In this document: positions 1-8,230 of the stretch, piece by piece | Layout: each line of letters starts with the position of its first letter | Position numbering within the stretch: the first letter of the stretch is position 1 | DNA from: Spirochaetota bacterium | GTDB taxonomy: Bacteria; Spirochaetota; UBA4802; UBA5550 | DNA length: 37,767 nt | Assembly: GCA_022709405.1 (NCBI GenBank) | Contig: JAKLIV010000016.1 | Location: 1 to 37,767, forward strand | Reading direction: 5' to 3' | Notes under the pieces: model-generated | Databases searched by the model: none | The model's input: the letters and a program-made list of their open reading frames with translations, nothing else | What the model was told of the DNA's origin: nothing | Position numbers and translations under genes: made by a program

Positions 1-864
1 GATCAGGGGCTTGTGGCGGTAACCGATCTCAAATCGGTGAAGTGGTCCATTGACTTCGATAAAAAAATTTCCGGTCCGCCCTATGAGGTTGACGGCTGCA
101 TATATATATCCTTCGCCGATGGGTCCCTCGCGCTGTACGATTACACCAGGGGATCCCTTGTATGGAACAAAAAACTCGATTCTCCTGTTCCCGGGAACAG
201 GGGAATGGTCCAGGGTTTGAAAGGCGTTTTTGCCCTTACCGAAAAGGGGACGCTCTACAGAATCGACCGGACCGGGAATGTCATCTGGAGGGTTTTTCAC
301 GGTACTCCGGCCAAAGTGCAGCCCGTTTTCCGCGGCAACACCGTGTTTATCGCACTGAAAAAAGGCTGGCTTCTCGGCATAAACGCAGATACCGGAGCGG
401 AAAAACGTAAAGTTTTTCTCGACGAGGAAATCAGCTCCATGAGCCTCAGCAACGATGCGGTATATATCTCGACGAGTTCGGGTAATGTCTATAACTACAA
501 TTACGGCAACGACGGCATTCAGTGGAGCACGTCATCCCGGGTCAAGGGGGCTTCGATCGTCAGGGTCGACGAAAAGGCGGTGTACGTCTTTTATCGTTCC
601 GGTCATATAATGAGGCTCAATCTTTCAGGGAGGCTGGTCTGGGAGAGGGATCTGGGCGGCGAATTATTCATCACCCCTGCCGAAGATGCGGCCCACCTGT
701 ATTTTTCGGGCAGCAACAACCTTTTCGTCGTATCGAAAGAAACCGGGGAGGTGCAGTGGTCCATAGTCGTGCCTTCGGTGCTTACCGGCACCGTCGCTCT
801 CTCAAAAGACAAGATGTTCATGGTATCTTCCTCCAAGGGGCTCATGATCCTGAATAAATTCTAA
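1..864 (+). CDS. PQQ-like beta-propeller repeat protein (5' end cut by window)
   Basis: The reading frame is open from base 1 (D-Q-G-L before the first GTG at 13) and that start continues a propeller blade, so the true start lies outside the window. About seven blades of roughly 40 residues recur, each with a G-x-L/V-hydrophobic strand followed by an acidic or polar turn and a Trp, for example GSLALYDYTRGSLVW, GTLYRIDRTGNVIW, GHIMRLNLSGRLVW and NNLFVVSKETGEVQW. This is the pattern of PQQ/BamB/quinoprotein-type propellers. No catalytic or cofactor residue can be assigned, so a scaffold or binding role is as likely as an enzymatic one. The signal peptide, if any, would be upstream. It ends 179 bp before a chemotaxis cluster and a hairpin terminator separates the two, so shared function is not implied. 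Confidence 0.8.
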   Translation, partial: DQGLVAVTDLKSVKWSIDFDKKISGPPYEVDGCIYISFADGSLALYDYTRGSLVWNKKLDSPVPGNRGMVQGLKGVFALTEKGTLYRIDRTGNVIWRVFHGTPAKVQPVFRGNTVFIALKKGWLLGINADTGAEKRKVFLDEEISSMSLSNDAVYISTSSGNVYNYNYGNDGIQWSTSSRVKGASIVRVDEKAVYVFYRSGHIMRLNLSGRLVWERDLGGELFITPAEDAAHLYFSGSNNLFVVSKETGEVQWSIVVPSVLTGTVALSKDKMFMVSSSKGLMILNKF

Positions 865-899
865 TAACGGCTACAATAAAAGTCGATACTGAAAATGAA

Positions 900-935
900 A
901 GCCATCCTGGATTAGGGGTGGCTTATTATTTCGTC
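900..935 (+). terminator. probable intrinsic terminator after the propeller gene
   Basis: An 8-bp stem (900-907 with 916-923, one G-T pair) closes an 8-base loop and is followed by a T-rich stretch, TATTATTTCG. The T-tract is interrupted, so efficiency is uncertain. It fits the gap between the propeller gene and cheW. Confidence 0.5.
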
Positions 936-952
936 TATGAATTAAAAAATGC

Positions 953-980
953 TTGAAAACTGCGGCTTTTCATTTATCCT
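953..980 (+). promoter_or_regulatory. possible sigma70-type promoter for the cheW-cheA-cheB unit
   Basis: TTGAAA at 953-958 is separated by 16 bp from TATCCT at 975-980, about 55 bp upstream of cheW. It is the best match in this gap but has a weak -10. Chemotaxis genes in other bacteria may use other sigma factors, so this is tentative. Confidence 0.35.
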
Positions 981-1043
981 TATTGTAAACGAGAAAAATG
1001 TCGTGAGATCAATTGCGTGTCACGGCTTTCGTACGGGTGAAAT

Positions 1044-1586
1044 ATGAACATCAATGAACTGCTGAGCAAACAGAGGGGCGATATCGGCAAGACGCTTGAA
1101 ACCGCAGCCGCAACCCCCGAAGAAGACGATTTTATCATTGAAGGGGATGTGCTCCAGATCGTCAGCTTTCTTCTCGACGACGTCGAGTACGGCGTCGACA
1201 TACTCGCCGTCCATGAAATCCTGAGATATCCGGACATCACGCGCCTTCCCAATACGCCTGAATTCATCAAGGGCGTCATCAACCTCAGGGGGAATGTCAT
1301 TCCCGTCGTGGACGTTCGCCTTCGTTTCGGTCTTTCTACGGCTGAAGTAACCGACCTTACCAGGATAATCGTCATCGAAAGCGAAGGGAAAGAAGTCGGC
1401 CTCCTTGTCGACAATGTATACCAGGTGGTGAGGCTCCCGGAAACCCATGTTGACCAGCCTTCAGAGCTGATCGAAGGCGTGTCGGAGGAATTCATAAAGG
1501 GTATCGGACGGCTCAAGGACCGTCTTATCGTCATCCTCAATCTCGGCAATATGCTGTTTTTAGAGAAGAAGGTTGAGGAGCAGTAA
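1044..1586 (+). CDS. cheW: CheW-family chemotaxis coupling protein
   Basis: A 180-residue protein with one CheW domain (about residues 34-175), preceded by a roughly 30-residue acidic leader. Typical CheW features are visible: the strand IVSFLLDDVEYGVDIL, the VHEILRYPDITRLP segment, the very conserved GVINLRGNVIPVVD turn, and a late GLLVDNVYQVVRLP segment. CheW couples methyl-accepting receptors to the kinase CheA at the inner membrane. It is the first gene of the cluster and cheA follows after 31 bp. A second, distinct cheW occurs at 21855-22355, so the two may serve different receptor sets. A GGGTGA element just upstream of the ATG is a weak ribosome site. Confidence 0.93.
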   Translation: MNINELLSKQRGDIGKTLETAAATPEEDDFIIEGDVLQIVSFLLDDVEYGVDILAVHEILRYPDITRLPNTPEFIKGVINLRGNVIPVVDVRLRFGLSTAEVTDLTRIIVIESEGKEVGLLVDNVYQVVRLPETHVDQPSELIEGVSEEFIKGIGRLKDRLIVILNLGNMLFLEKKVEEQ

Positions 1587-1617
1587 AGATCTTATCATAT
1601 TCAGGAGCGGGTAAAAT

Positions 1618-4600
1618 ATGGCATTCTCCCTGGGCGAATATCAAGATATATTTTTGGAAGAGGCTGATGAACAGCTCCAGGAGCTGAACCAGAACCTTCT
1701 TGAGCTGGAAAAGAATCCGGACAATATCGATATAATTAACAATATTTTCCGGGCAGCCCACTCACTGAAAAGTTCGGCCGCTTTCGTTGGACTCAACGAT
1801 TTAAGCGATCTCGCGCATAAGATGGAAAACCTGCTCCAGGGCATACGCGACAGAACCATGGCCGTGACTCCCGAGATCGTGGATGTCATTTTCAAGTGCT
1901 TCGACGAAATTAATTCGGTCATAGAAAGCGTCGCGGCCGGCGAAGAGCCGACCCAGGACCTCTCATGGATAATCGAAAGGATAAAGGCGGTCAGCGAAAA
2001 ATCCGGTTCCGGCGCTGCGCAGAAACAGCAGACCGAGGCCCCGGCCGAGGAGGACTCTTCGGCTGATATCCCGAAAACCGTGATCGGCCAGTCCGAAATT
2101 CAGGCCATTAAGCTGGGACTCGCCGAGGGAAAAAGCTGCAGCGAAATCACCGTTTTCATCGACAAGACCGCCCAGATGAAATGGGTGAAGGCCCAGCTGG
2201 TTCTTAGCAATCTTGCGCGCATCGGGACCATCGTATCCACGATACCCACCGCCCAGAACCTGACCGGCGACGAGATGAGCAATATATTCAAGGTGATAAT
2301 TCTTTCGCTTAAACCGGTTCAGGACATCAAAAACGCGTGCGATATCGACCTGATATACCGGATAGACATCAAGAACATCAGCTTCACGAAGAAGGACAAC
2401 AAATCGGTGCTGAAATTCAGCGGCGGTGAAACTTTTCTTGTAGGAGAGGAACTGAAGCCTGCAGAGGCCGCGCCGCCCAAGAAGGAGCAAAAGGCCGAGG
2501 CTCCCGCATTTTCCCCGTCTTATGCCGAACCGGACGAAGAATCCGACGATGACGACGAACGGGAACATGAGACCGCCCATGCGGGCAGGGCCGCAGAGCA
2601 TGATAAACGCAAAGTGCCTCCACTCAGGACGGTAAAGGTCAGCGTCGACAAACTTGACCAGCTTTTGAACAATGTCGGAGAGCTTGTCATAGCGAACTCG
2701 GGCTTTTACAAGCTCTACGAGGAGATACGCAAGCTCGGGGACGACAAATCCATAACGAACGAGTTCAAGAACCGGATGGAGCAGATGTCGAGGATCGCGA
2801 AGGACCTCCAGACCGGGATAATGAAAACCAGGATGGTGCCGATAGGCCAGGTATTTTCGCGCTTCAACCGGCTCGTGAGGGACCTCACTAAAGAGTTCGG
2901 GAAAAACATCGAGCTCCTCATCAAGGGCGAGGACACCGAGCTTGACAAGAAGGTCATCGACGCGATAGGCGAACCGCTTATGCACCTTATCCGCAATGCG
3001 GTCGACCATGGGATAGAGCCTCTCGAGGACCGTAAAAAGCTCGGTAAATCCGATATCGCCACGGTAAGCCTGAACGCATACCAGGGCGGCAACCAGATAT
3101 TCGTCGAAGTAAGCGACGACGGAAAGGGCCTCAACAGCGATATCATCAAGCGCAAGGCCATAGAAAAGGGTTTTATCACCCCGGAAATGCTCGCCAACAT
3201 GGACACGACGGACATTAACAACCTCATTTTTATCCCCGGTTTTTCTACGGCCACCAAAATTACCGATGTTTCGGGCCGCGGCGTGGGAATGAACGTGGTG
3301 AAAGAAATCGTGAACGAGCTGAACGGCAATGTGACGATTGAAACCGAGCCGGGCATGGGCACCCGCTTCGTGCTCGCGTTCCCGCTGACGCTGGCAATCA
3401 TCCCCGCGATCATGGTCAAGGTCAGAAACGAGATGTACGCGATACCGCTGTCCGATGTCATCGAGACGATCAAGATAGCCGAGTCCGACATAACGACGAT
3501 TGAAGGCCACGAGGTGATCAATCTGCGGGGCGAGATACTCTCGCTCCTGAGGCTCAACGAATTCGTAGGCGTGCCGAGCGCGCTGTTCAAGGAGCAGAAA
3601 ATGCCGGTTGTCGTCGTCGGTTTCGGCAACAGGAAAATCGGTCTCATCGTGGATTTTCTCGAAGGCAAGCAGGAGATCGTAATCAAGTCGCTCGAGCAGA
3701 ACTATATGACCGTCGACGGCCTCGCAGGAGCATCCATCCTCGGCGATGGAAGCATCTGCCTGATACTCGATATTTCTTCGATGATAAACAAGGTCATCAG
3801 CGACCAGGACAAACTGAAGCATTTCGACAAGGATTCCGTGTCGGTGCAGAAGGCTTCGGTCGAGACGATAACCCCGGAAGAGATGCAGACGGAACAACCG
3901 GCTAAACCCAAACCGTCATCCCTTGCTGAAAAACCCTCTGTCCCGGGATCGATTACGATTCTCACCGACGACACCGCAAAAACTCCGGCAGCCCCGGAAC
4001 CTCCGCCTTCAAAACCGCATCCCGCGTACGAGAAGGAGAAGGAGCGTGCGATTGAGTTCGAGGCGGGATCAATGACCGCAAGAAAGGAGGAATCGCTGTA
4101 TCAGAAAACCGCCCAGCCGGCGCCCGTAAAGCCGGCCACGCCAGAACCTTCGATCAAAGAGGAGAGCGCGGCAGGGGCGCCTCCGGCGTCATCTGCTCCA
4201 CCAAAGGATAAGGCCGCCCCGGCAGCGGAGAAACCGGCCGCAGCGCCCGTCGATGAATTCACTCCCGTCGAGGAGGAGTTCCCGGCCGGGACGAAAAGCG
4301 AGGACGAGATCAAACAGCAGGTCAGGGACACGTTAAGCGATTTTCGTCAGGAGCTGAAAGACAGAACCGACATCATCAAGACCGGATCTCCGGTAGACCA
4401 TATGCGCGAGGCCCTCGACCTGTCCAAGGAAGACATCAATGAGTTTCAGGTCATCGCGAACGTCGGCGCGACCAATTCGGCCGAATCCCTTTCAAAGATT
4501 CTGGGAAAGAGGATCGATCTTTCGATACCCGAGGTCACGGTCAAGCCCATCGAGGGCATACCCGATTTCCTTGGAGACATCAACAGCGTCTATATCGGGG

Positions 4601-5019
4601 TGATGCTTCCCATTCTCGGCGACGCCAGGGGCACTCTTCTGTTTATACTCAAAGAGGATGTGGGCTTCTCTCTGATAGACATGCTGTACGGAACCGGTAC
4701 GAGCCAGACCAGGGAAATGGACGAGGACGGTGAATCAGCGCTCAAGGAGATCACGAACATCATCGGCTCTTCGGTGATAAACGTTTTCGCCGAGAAATCC
4801 GGCCTGGTTATCAAGCCGAGCGTGCCGACCATCGTGCACGATTATATGCAGTCGGTCATAGATTCGATCCTCGTGATGCACAACATGACCAACGATTACG
4901 CGATCATCATGGACACCGCTTTCTATTTCGAGGATGACAACATAATCGGCAATCTGCTACTGCTTCCCGAGGCTGAATCGCTCAAAATTCTTGTTTCCCG
5001 TCTGAGGGCGCATGGCTGA
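1618..5019 (+). CDS. cheA: CheA histidine kinase with a C-terminal CheC-like phosphatase domain
   Basis: At 1133 residues this is far longer than the usual 650-750. Domains in order: HPt (1-105, phospho-acceptor His48 in AAHSLKSS), a P2-like CheY-binding domain (about 155-262), an acidic linker, the dimerisation helices (about 337-435), the GHKL ATPase (N-box HLIRNAVDHG around 456-465, DDGKG 500-504, GRGVGM 553-558, GMGTRF 579-584), and the CheW-like P5 domain (about 592-725). A Pro/Ala/Glu-rich linker (about 740-900) follows, and then about 200 residues resembling CheC (about 930-1130). CheC phosphatase sites follow [DS]xxxExxN: the second copy is intact (S1040, E1044, N1047), while the first is degenerate (N941, V945, N948). 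CheA phosphorylates CheY and CheB, and CheC removes phosphate from CheY, so kinase and phosphatase would sit in one chain. A GGAG lies 10 bp before the ATG. The stop overlaps cheB by 8 bp. Kinase identity is certain; CheC activity is inferred. Confidence 0.95.
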   Translation: MAFSLGEYQDIFLEEADEQLQELNQNLLELEKNPDNIDIINNIFRAAHSLKSSAAFVGLNDLSDLAHKMENLLQGIRDRTMAVTPEIVDVIFKCFDEINSVIESVAAGEEPTQDLSWIIERIKAVSEKSGSGAAQKQQTEAPAEEDSSADIPKTVIGQSEIQAIKLGLAEGKSCSEITVFIDKTAQMKWVKAQLVLSNLARIGTIVSTIPTAQNLTGDEMSNIFKVIILSLKPVQDIKNACDIDLIYRIDIKNISFTKKDNKSVLKFSGGETFLVGEELKPAEAAPPKKEQKAEAPAFSPSYAEPDEESDDDDEREHETAHAGRAAEHDKRKVPPLRTVKVSVDKLDQLLNNVGELVIANSGFYKLYEEIRKLGDDKSITNEFKNRMEQMSRIAKDLQTGIMKTRMVPIGQVFSRFNRLVRDLTKEFGKNIELLIKGEDTELDKKVIDAIGEPLMHLIRNAVDHGIEPLEDRKKLGKSDIATVSLNAYQGGNQIFVEVSDDGKGLNSDIIKRKAIEKGFITPEMLANMDTTDINNLIFIPGFSTATKITDVSGRGVGMNVVKEIVNELNGNVTIETEPGMGTRFVLAFPLTLAIIPAIMVKVRNEMYAIPLSDVIETIKIAESDITTIEGHEVINLRGEILSLLRLNEFVGVPSALFKEQKMPVVVVGFGNRKIGLIVDFLEGKQEIVIKSLEQNYMTVDGLAGASILGDGSICLILDISSMINKVISDQDKLKHFDKDSVSVQKASVETITPEEMQTEQPAKPKPSSLAEKPSVPGSITILTDDTAKTPAAPEPPPSKPHPAYEKEKERAIEFEAGSMTARKEESLYQKTAQPAPVKPATPEPSIKEESAAGAPPASSAPPKDKAAPAAEKPAAAPVDEFTPVEEEFPAGTKSEDEIKQQVRDTLSDFRQELKDRTDIIKTGSPVDHMREALDLSKEDINEFQVIANVGATNSAESLSKILGKRIDLSIPEVTVKPIEGIPDFLGDINSVYIGVMLPILGDARGTLLFILKEDVGFSLIDMLYGTGTSQTREMDEDGESALKEITNIIGSSVINVFAEKSGLVIKPSVPTIVHDYMQSVIDSILVMHNMTNDYAIIMDTAFYFEDDNIIGNLLLLPEAESLKILVSRLRAHG

Positions 5020-6085
5020 TAAAATCAAGGTACTGATCGTAGACGATTCGGCCCTTTTCAGGAAAGTGATCAGCGATATCCTCCAGACCGATCCGGCGAT
5101 CGAGATCGTCGGCACCGCAAACAACGGCAAATCCGCGGTCATCAAGGCGCAGCAGCTCAATCCCGATGTCATAACCATGGACATCGAAATGCCCATAATG
5201 GACGGTCTGGCCGCACTCAGGGAAATCATGACGGTCAAGCCCAGGCCGGTCATCATGATGAGCGTGCTGACACAGTACGGGGCCGAAGCCACGTTCAAGG
5301 CCCTGGACATGGGCGCCGTAGATTTTGTTCCGAAACCTTCATCCGTCCTGTCTCTTTCTGCGGAAGAGATCGGCGACCTGCTCATTTCGAAAGTGAAGAA
5401 CGTCGCCGGTTCGCACGTAAGGGTGGGCAAGGAAATCACGCAGGCCGGCGGCGCCGGAATCCAGCCTGCGAAGCAGGAAAAAACCGCCATAACGAAAAGG
5501 TATACCGCGGGGAGCATGAGCTCGAGAGTCGTTGGTATCGGCACCTCGACCGGGGGGCCTTCCGCGCTGCTCAGGGTTTTCCAGGATTTTCCTGAAAATT
5601 TTCCTGCCCCTGTCGTCGTGGTGCAGCATATGCCCGAGGGCTTTACCAGGGCTTTTTCTGAAAGGCTCAATCTGAATTCAACCCTTTCCGTAAAGGAGGC
5701 GGAGGACGGCGACAGGCTTCTGCCGGGACATGCCTTCATCGCGCCGGGCCATTCGCATATGACCGTCGAAGGAAGGGAAGGAAACAGGAAGATCAGGGTG
5801 TTCCAGAGCGAAAAAGTCTCGGGCCACCGGCCTTCGATCGACGTGCTGTTCAATTCCCTTGCCGAGAGTACGGGAAAAGAGTGCGTGAGCGTGATAATGA
5901 CCGGCATGGGCAAGGACGGCGCCGACGGAATGCTGAAAATCCGCCAGAAGGGGGGCTTTACCCTGGCCCAGGACGAAAAGACGTCGGTCGTTTTCGGCAT
6001 GAACAGGGTCGCCGTTAATATCGGCGCAGTACAGGAAATAGTGCCCCTTGAGGACATTACAAAAAAAATTGTTGAACATATTTAA
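5012..6085 (+). CDS. cheB: CheB receptor methylesterase/glutamine deamidase
   Basis: A 357-residue protein with the full CheB layout. The N-terminal receiver domain has Asp11/Asp12, phospho-acceptor Asp57, Ser84 and Lys108. A linker of about 45 residues follows, then the methylesterase domain with the catalytic triad Ser179 (GTSTGGP), His206 (VQHMPEG) and Asp302 (GKDGADG). It removes methyl groups from chemoreceptor glutamates and is activated by CheA-dependent phosphorylation, giving adaptation. The start lies inside the cheA stop region (8-bp overlap), so translation is probably coupled. No cheR or receptor gene is present in the window, so the methylating partner must be elsewhere. Confidence 0.96.
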   Translation: MADKIKVLIVDDSALFRKVISDILQTDPAIEIVGTANNGKSAVIKAQQLNPDVITMDIEMPIMDGLAALREIMTVKPRPVIMMSVLTQYGAEATFKALDMGAVDFVPKPSSVLSLSAEEIGDLLISKVKNVAGSHVRVGKEITQAGGAGIQPAKQEKTAITKRYTAGSMSSRVVGIGTSTGGPSALLRVFQDFPENFPAPVVVVQHMPEGFTRAFSERLNLNSTLSVKEAEDGDRLLPGHAFIAPGHSHMTVEGREGNRKIRVFQSEKVSGHRPSIDVLFNSLAESTGKECVSVIMTGMGKDGADGMLKIRQKGGFTLAQDEKTSVVFGMNRVAVNIGAVQEIVPLEDITKKIVEHI

Positions 6086-6162
6086 CGGGTTACTATAATG
6101 TAGAATCCGCGCAAGGTCATCGGCGCGGAGGCAATTTTTAAATAAATTAAGGGGATTATTTA

Positions 6163-6192
6163 TTGCTTTTTTCTTGTTGCATGTGATATAAT
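6163..6192 (+). promoter_or_regulatory. extended -10 sigma70-type promoter upstream of cheY
   Basis: TTGCTT at 6163-6168, an 18-bp spacer and a perfect TATAAT at 6187-6192. The -10 is preceded by TG plus one base, the extended -10 form. The predicted start is near 6199, leaving a leader of about 70 bases before cheY. It suggests cheY can be made independently of the cheA-cheB message. Confidence 0.65.
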
Positions 6193-6270
6193 TAATCCGA
6201 TTATAAGAGAAAGGTAGTTTATCCAACAATACAGGAATGAGAGTTCCGAAACTTAACTGGGAGATCGACA

Positions 6271-6630
6271 ATGGCGACCATTTTAATCGTTGATGACGCA
6301 AAATTCATGAGAACGCTGGTTAAAGACGCTCTTGTTCCCGCAGGGCATGAAATAGTCGGCGAAGCTGAAAATGGAAACGAGGCTGTTGAATTATATAAGA
6401 AGCTCAAGCCCGAACTTGTGACCATGGATATCACCATGAGGGAAAAGGACGGCATCGAGGCGGCAGAAGAGATTCTCACCATCGATCCTTCGGCGAAGAT
6501 AATAATGGTTACCGCTCTCGGCCAGGAGAATCTCCTGACCAAGGCCATAAAGCTGGGCGTCAAAGACTTTGTCGTGAAGCCCTTTCCTCCGGAGCGGCTG
6601 CAGAAAGCGGCCGAAAAGGCCCTCGGCTGA
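6271..6630 (+). CDS. cheY: CheY-type single-domain response regulator
   Basis: A 119-residue receiver domain with nothing attached. The acidic pocket is Asp8/Asp9, the phospho-acceptor Asp53 (TMDITM), the switch Thr81 (MVTALGQ) and Lys103 (VVKPF). This is the expected set for CheY, which diffuses from CheA to the flagellar motor. A good ribosome site, GGGAG, lies 8-9 bases before the ATG. It follows cheB after 185 bp, has its own promoter and is closed by a strong terminator. CheY is the likely substrate of the CheC-like domain of the neighbouring CheA. That link is inference. Confidence 0.93.
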   Translation: MATILIVDDAKFMRTLVKDALVPAGHEIVGEAENGNEAVELYKKLKPELVTMDITMREKDGIEAAEEILTIDPSAKIIMVTALGQENLLTKAIKLGVKDFVVKPFPPERLQKAAEKALG

Positions 6631-6651
6631 TCCATAAAGCCAACCGAACGA

Positions 6652-6692
6652 AGACCCCGATTTGCCGTTTTTTTGAAAGTCGGGGTTTTTTT
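6652..6692 (+). terminator. intrinsic terminator after cheY
   Basis: A seven-base-pair stem (ACCCCGA 6654-6660 with TCGGGGT 6680-6686), extended by A-T pairs at the base, is followed by an unbroken T7 run (6686-6692). It isolates the chemotaxis cluster from the scpA operon. Confidence 0.85.
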
Positions 6693-6783
6693 ATTGATTT
6701 TTTTCACGGCCGCCATTCTAAAGATCAGATGCCCCTTCAAACGCGGTGAGTTTCATTAAAATTTGCAGTAAAAACTGGTAGCG

Positions 6784-7545
6784 ATGATCGAAGAAAACAA
6801 CACCCTTGCCGGCCAGGAAAGCGACGACAGGTATATCATCCACATCGAAAATTTCGAAGGGCCGCTCGATCTTCTCTGGGACCTGATCAAAAAGGCGAAA
6901 ATCGACATTACCGAGGTTTCGCTCTCGAAAATTACCGAGCAGTATATCGCATACCTCAAGCTCATGGAAAGCATAAACGTGAAGATCGCCACGGAATTCA
7001 TCTGGATGGCGTCGGAACTGCTCCATTACAAGAGCAAGGCCCTGCTGCCGTCGGGAGACATCGACGACGAATACTTCGTGCCGCCCCTGCCTCCGGAGCT
7101 GATCGAAAAGCTCCTCGAGTACAAGAAATTCCAGAAAGCCTCGGGCCAGATGCGCGACCTTTATGACCAGCGGTCCGATATTTTCACCCGCCAGAACAAC
7201 CTGGAGGAGATGCTCGGGACCGACGAGTATATCGAGGTATCGCTTTTCGACCTGCTGAAGGCCTTCGCGGATGTCATGGAATCCCAGTCGGTAATCGAGC
7301 AGGAGGAAATAATATTTGACGAGATACTGGTGAGCGACAGAATTGAATACATCACCTCCCTTCTCAAGGAGAGGGAGTATGTGCTTTTTCATGAAATCTT
7401 TTCCAAACGGCCGTCGAGGGCGGAGATCGTGGCCTCGTTCCTGGCCGTCCTTGAGATGACAAAAACATCGATCGTCAAGGTCCTGCAGCACAGGGTCTTC
7501 GGCGATATACGCGTGCTCAGAAATTTTTCTCTCGAGCAGCTGTAA
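6784..7545 (+). CDS. scpA: ScpA, kleisin subunit of the SMC condensin complex
   Basis: A 253-residue kleisin of normal length. The N-terminal signature IENFEGPLDLLWDLIKKAKIDITEV and the EFIWMASELLHYKSKALLP helix are characteristic of ScpA, and the C-terminal winged-helix part (about 170-250) binds the SMC head. ScpA bridges SMC heads and recruits ScpB during chromosome compaction and segregation. It is the first gene of a long run (scpA, scpB, pheA, tyrA, cmk, rpsA). scpB follows after 10 bp, as expected for partners made together. Confidence 0.95.
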   Translation: MIEENNTLAGQESDDRYIIHIENFEGPLDLLWDLIKKAKIDITEVSLSKITEQYIAYLKLMESINVKIATEFIWMASELLHYKSKALLPSGDIDDEYFVPPLPPELIEKLLEYKKFQKASGQMRDLYDQRSDIFTRQNNLEEMLGTDEYIEVSLFDLLKAFADVMESQSVIEQEEIIFDEILVSDRIEYITSLLKEREYVLFHEIFSKRPSRAEIVASFLAVLEMTKTSIVKVLQHRVFGDIRVLRNFSLEQL

Positions 7546-7555
7546 CGGGTGATAC

Positions 7556-8230
7556 ATGGACGAAGAAAAAGAAATAATAGAGGAAGAGGATCTCGGCGAG
7601 GCGGAGGGTTCTCCTGATGCAGGGGATTCTTCAGACAATGCGGCGCAGGCTGCGGATTACGGCGCTCCCGAAGACCTGGCATCGGACGACGAATATGCCA
7701 GGGGCCTTTTCGAGGCGATAATCTTCCTAAGCAATGAGCCGATTCCGCTTTCCTTTTTCGTGAAGAATTTTTCGATCGATCCGGACCACGCGAAAATAAT
7801 CCTCGATTCCCTGATCGACGAGTACGAGGAGCGCGACGGAGGGATCAGGCTGGCCGAAATATCGAACGGGTTCCAGTTCGTGACCGGGGCCAGGTACGCG
7901 GACCATATCAGGCGCGCCATGGGCCTCAGAAAAAAGGAGACCCTTACCAAGGGGATGCTGGAGACGTTGTCGATCATCGCGTACAATCAGCCGATCGTGC
8001 TTGCCGACATCGACGAGTTCAGGGGAGTGTCATCGCGGATGATGGTGGCGAACCTGATGAAAAAGAACCTGGTCAAGCCGGTCGGCAGGAAGGAGCTTCC
8101 CGGACGGCCCCTGGCTTACGGGACCACCGAGGAGTTCCTCAGGTATTTCGGGCTGAACAAGCTTTCTGACCTGCCGAGGCTCTCTGAAATCAAGGAATTT
8201 TCCCTGGACAGCGAGGAGCAGGGCGGATGA
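7556..8230 (+). CDS. scpB: ScpB, winged-helix partner of ScpA
   Basis: A 224-residue protein. The first 45 residues or so form a very acidic, probably disordered extension that most ScpB proteins lack. The rest is the tandem winged-helix ScpB fold, with FEAIIFLSNEPIPLSFF, GGIRLAEISNGFQFVT and ETLSIIAYNQPI, plus the late GRPLAYGTTEEFLRYFGL segment that is diagnostic of the family. A ScpB dimer binds the middle of ScpA in the SMC complex. Its stop codon overlaps the pheA start (ATGA at 8227-8230), indicating translational coupling with an otherwise unrelated gene. Confidence 0.95.
   Translation: MDEEKEIIEEEDLGEAEGSPDAGDSSDNAAQAADYGAPEDLASDDEYARGLFEAIIFLSNEPIPLSFFVKNFSIDPDHAKIILDSLIDEYEERDGGIRLAEISNGFQFVTGARYADHIRRAMGLRKKETLTKGMLETLSIIAYNQPIVLADIDEFRGVSSRMMVANLMKKNLVKPVGRKELPGRPLAYGTTEEFLRYFGLNKLSDLPRLSEIKEFSLDSEEQGG

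Noticed and set aside
1963-3897. 644-codon open frame antisense to cheA
   Set aside because: It is a shadow of the GC-skewed cheA codons, with His/Arg/Asp-rich low-information sequence, no domain and no ribosome site, while cheA itself is beyond doubt.
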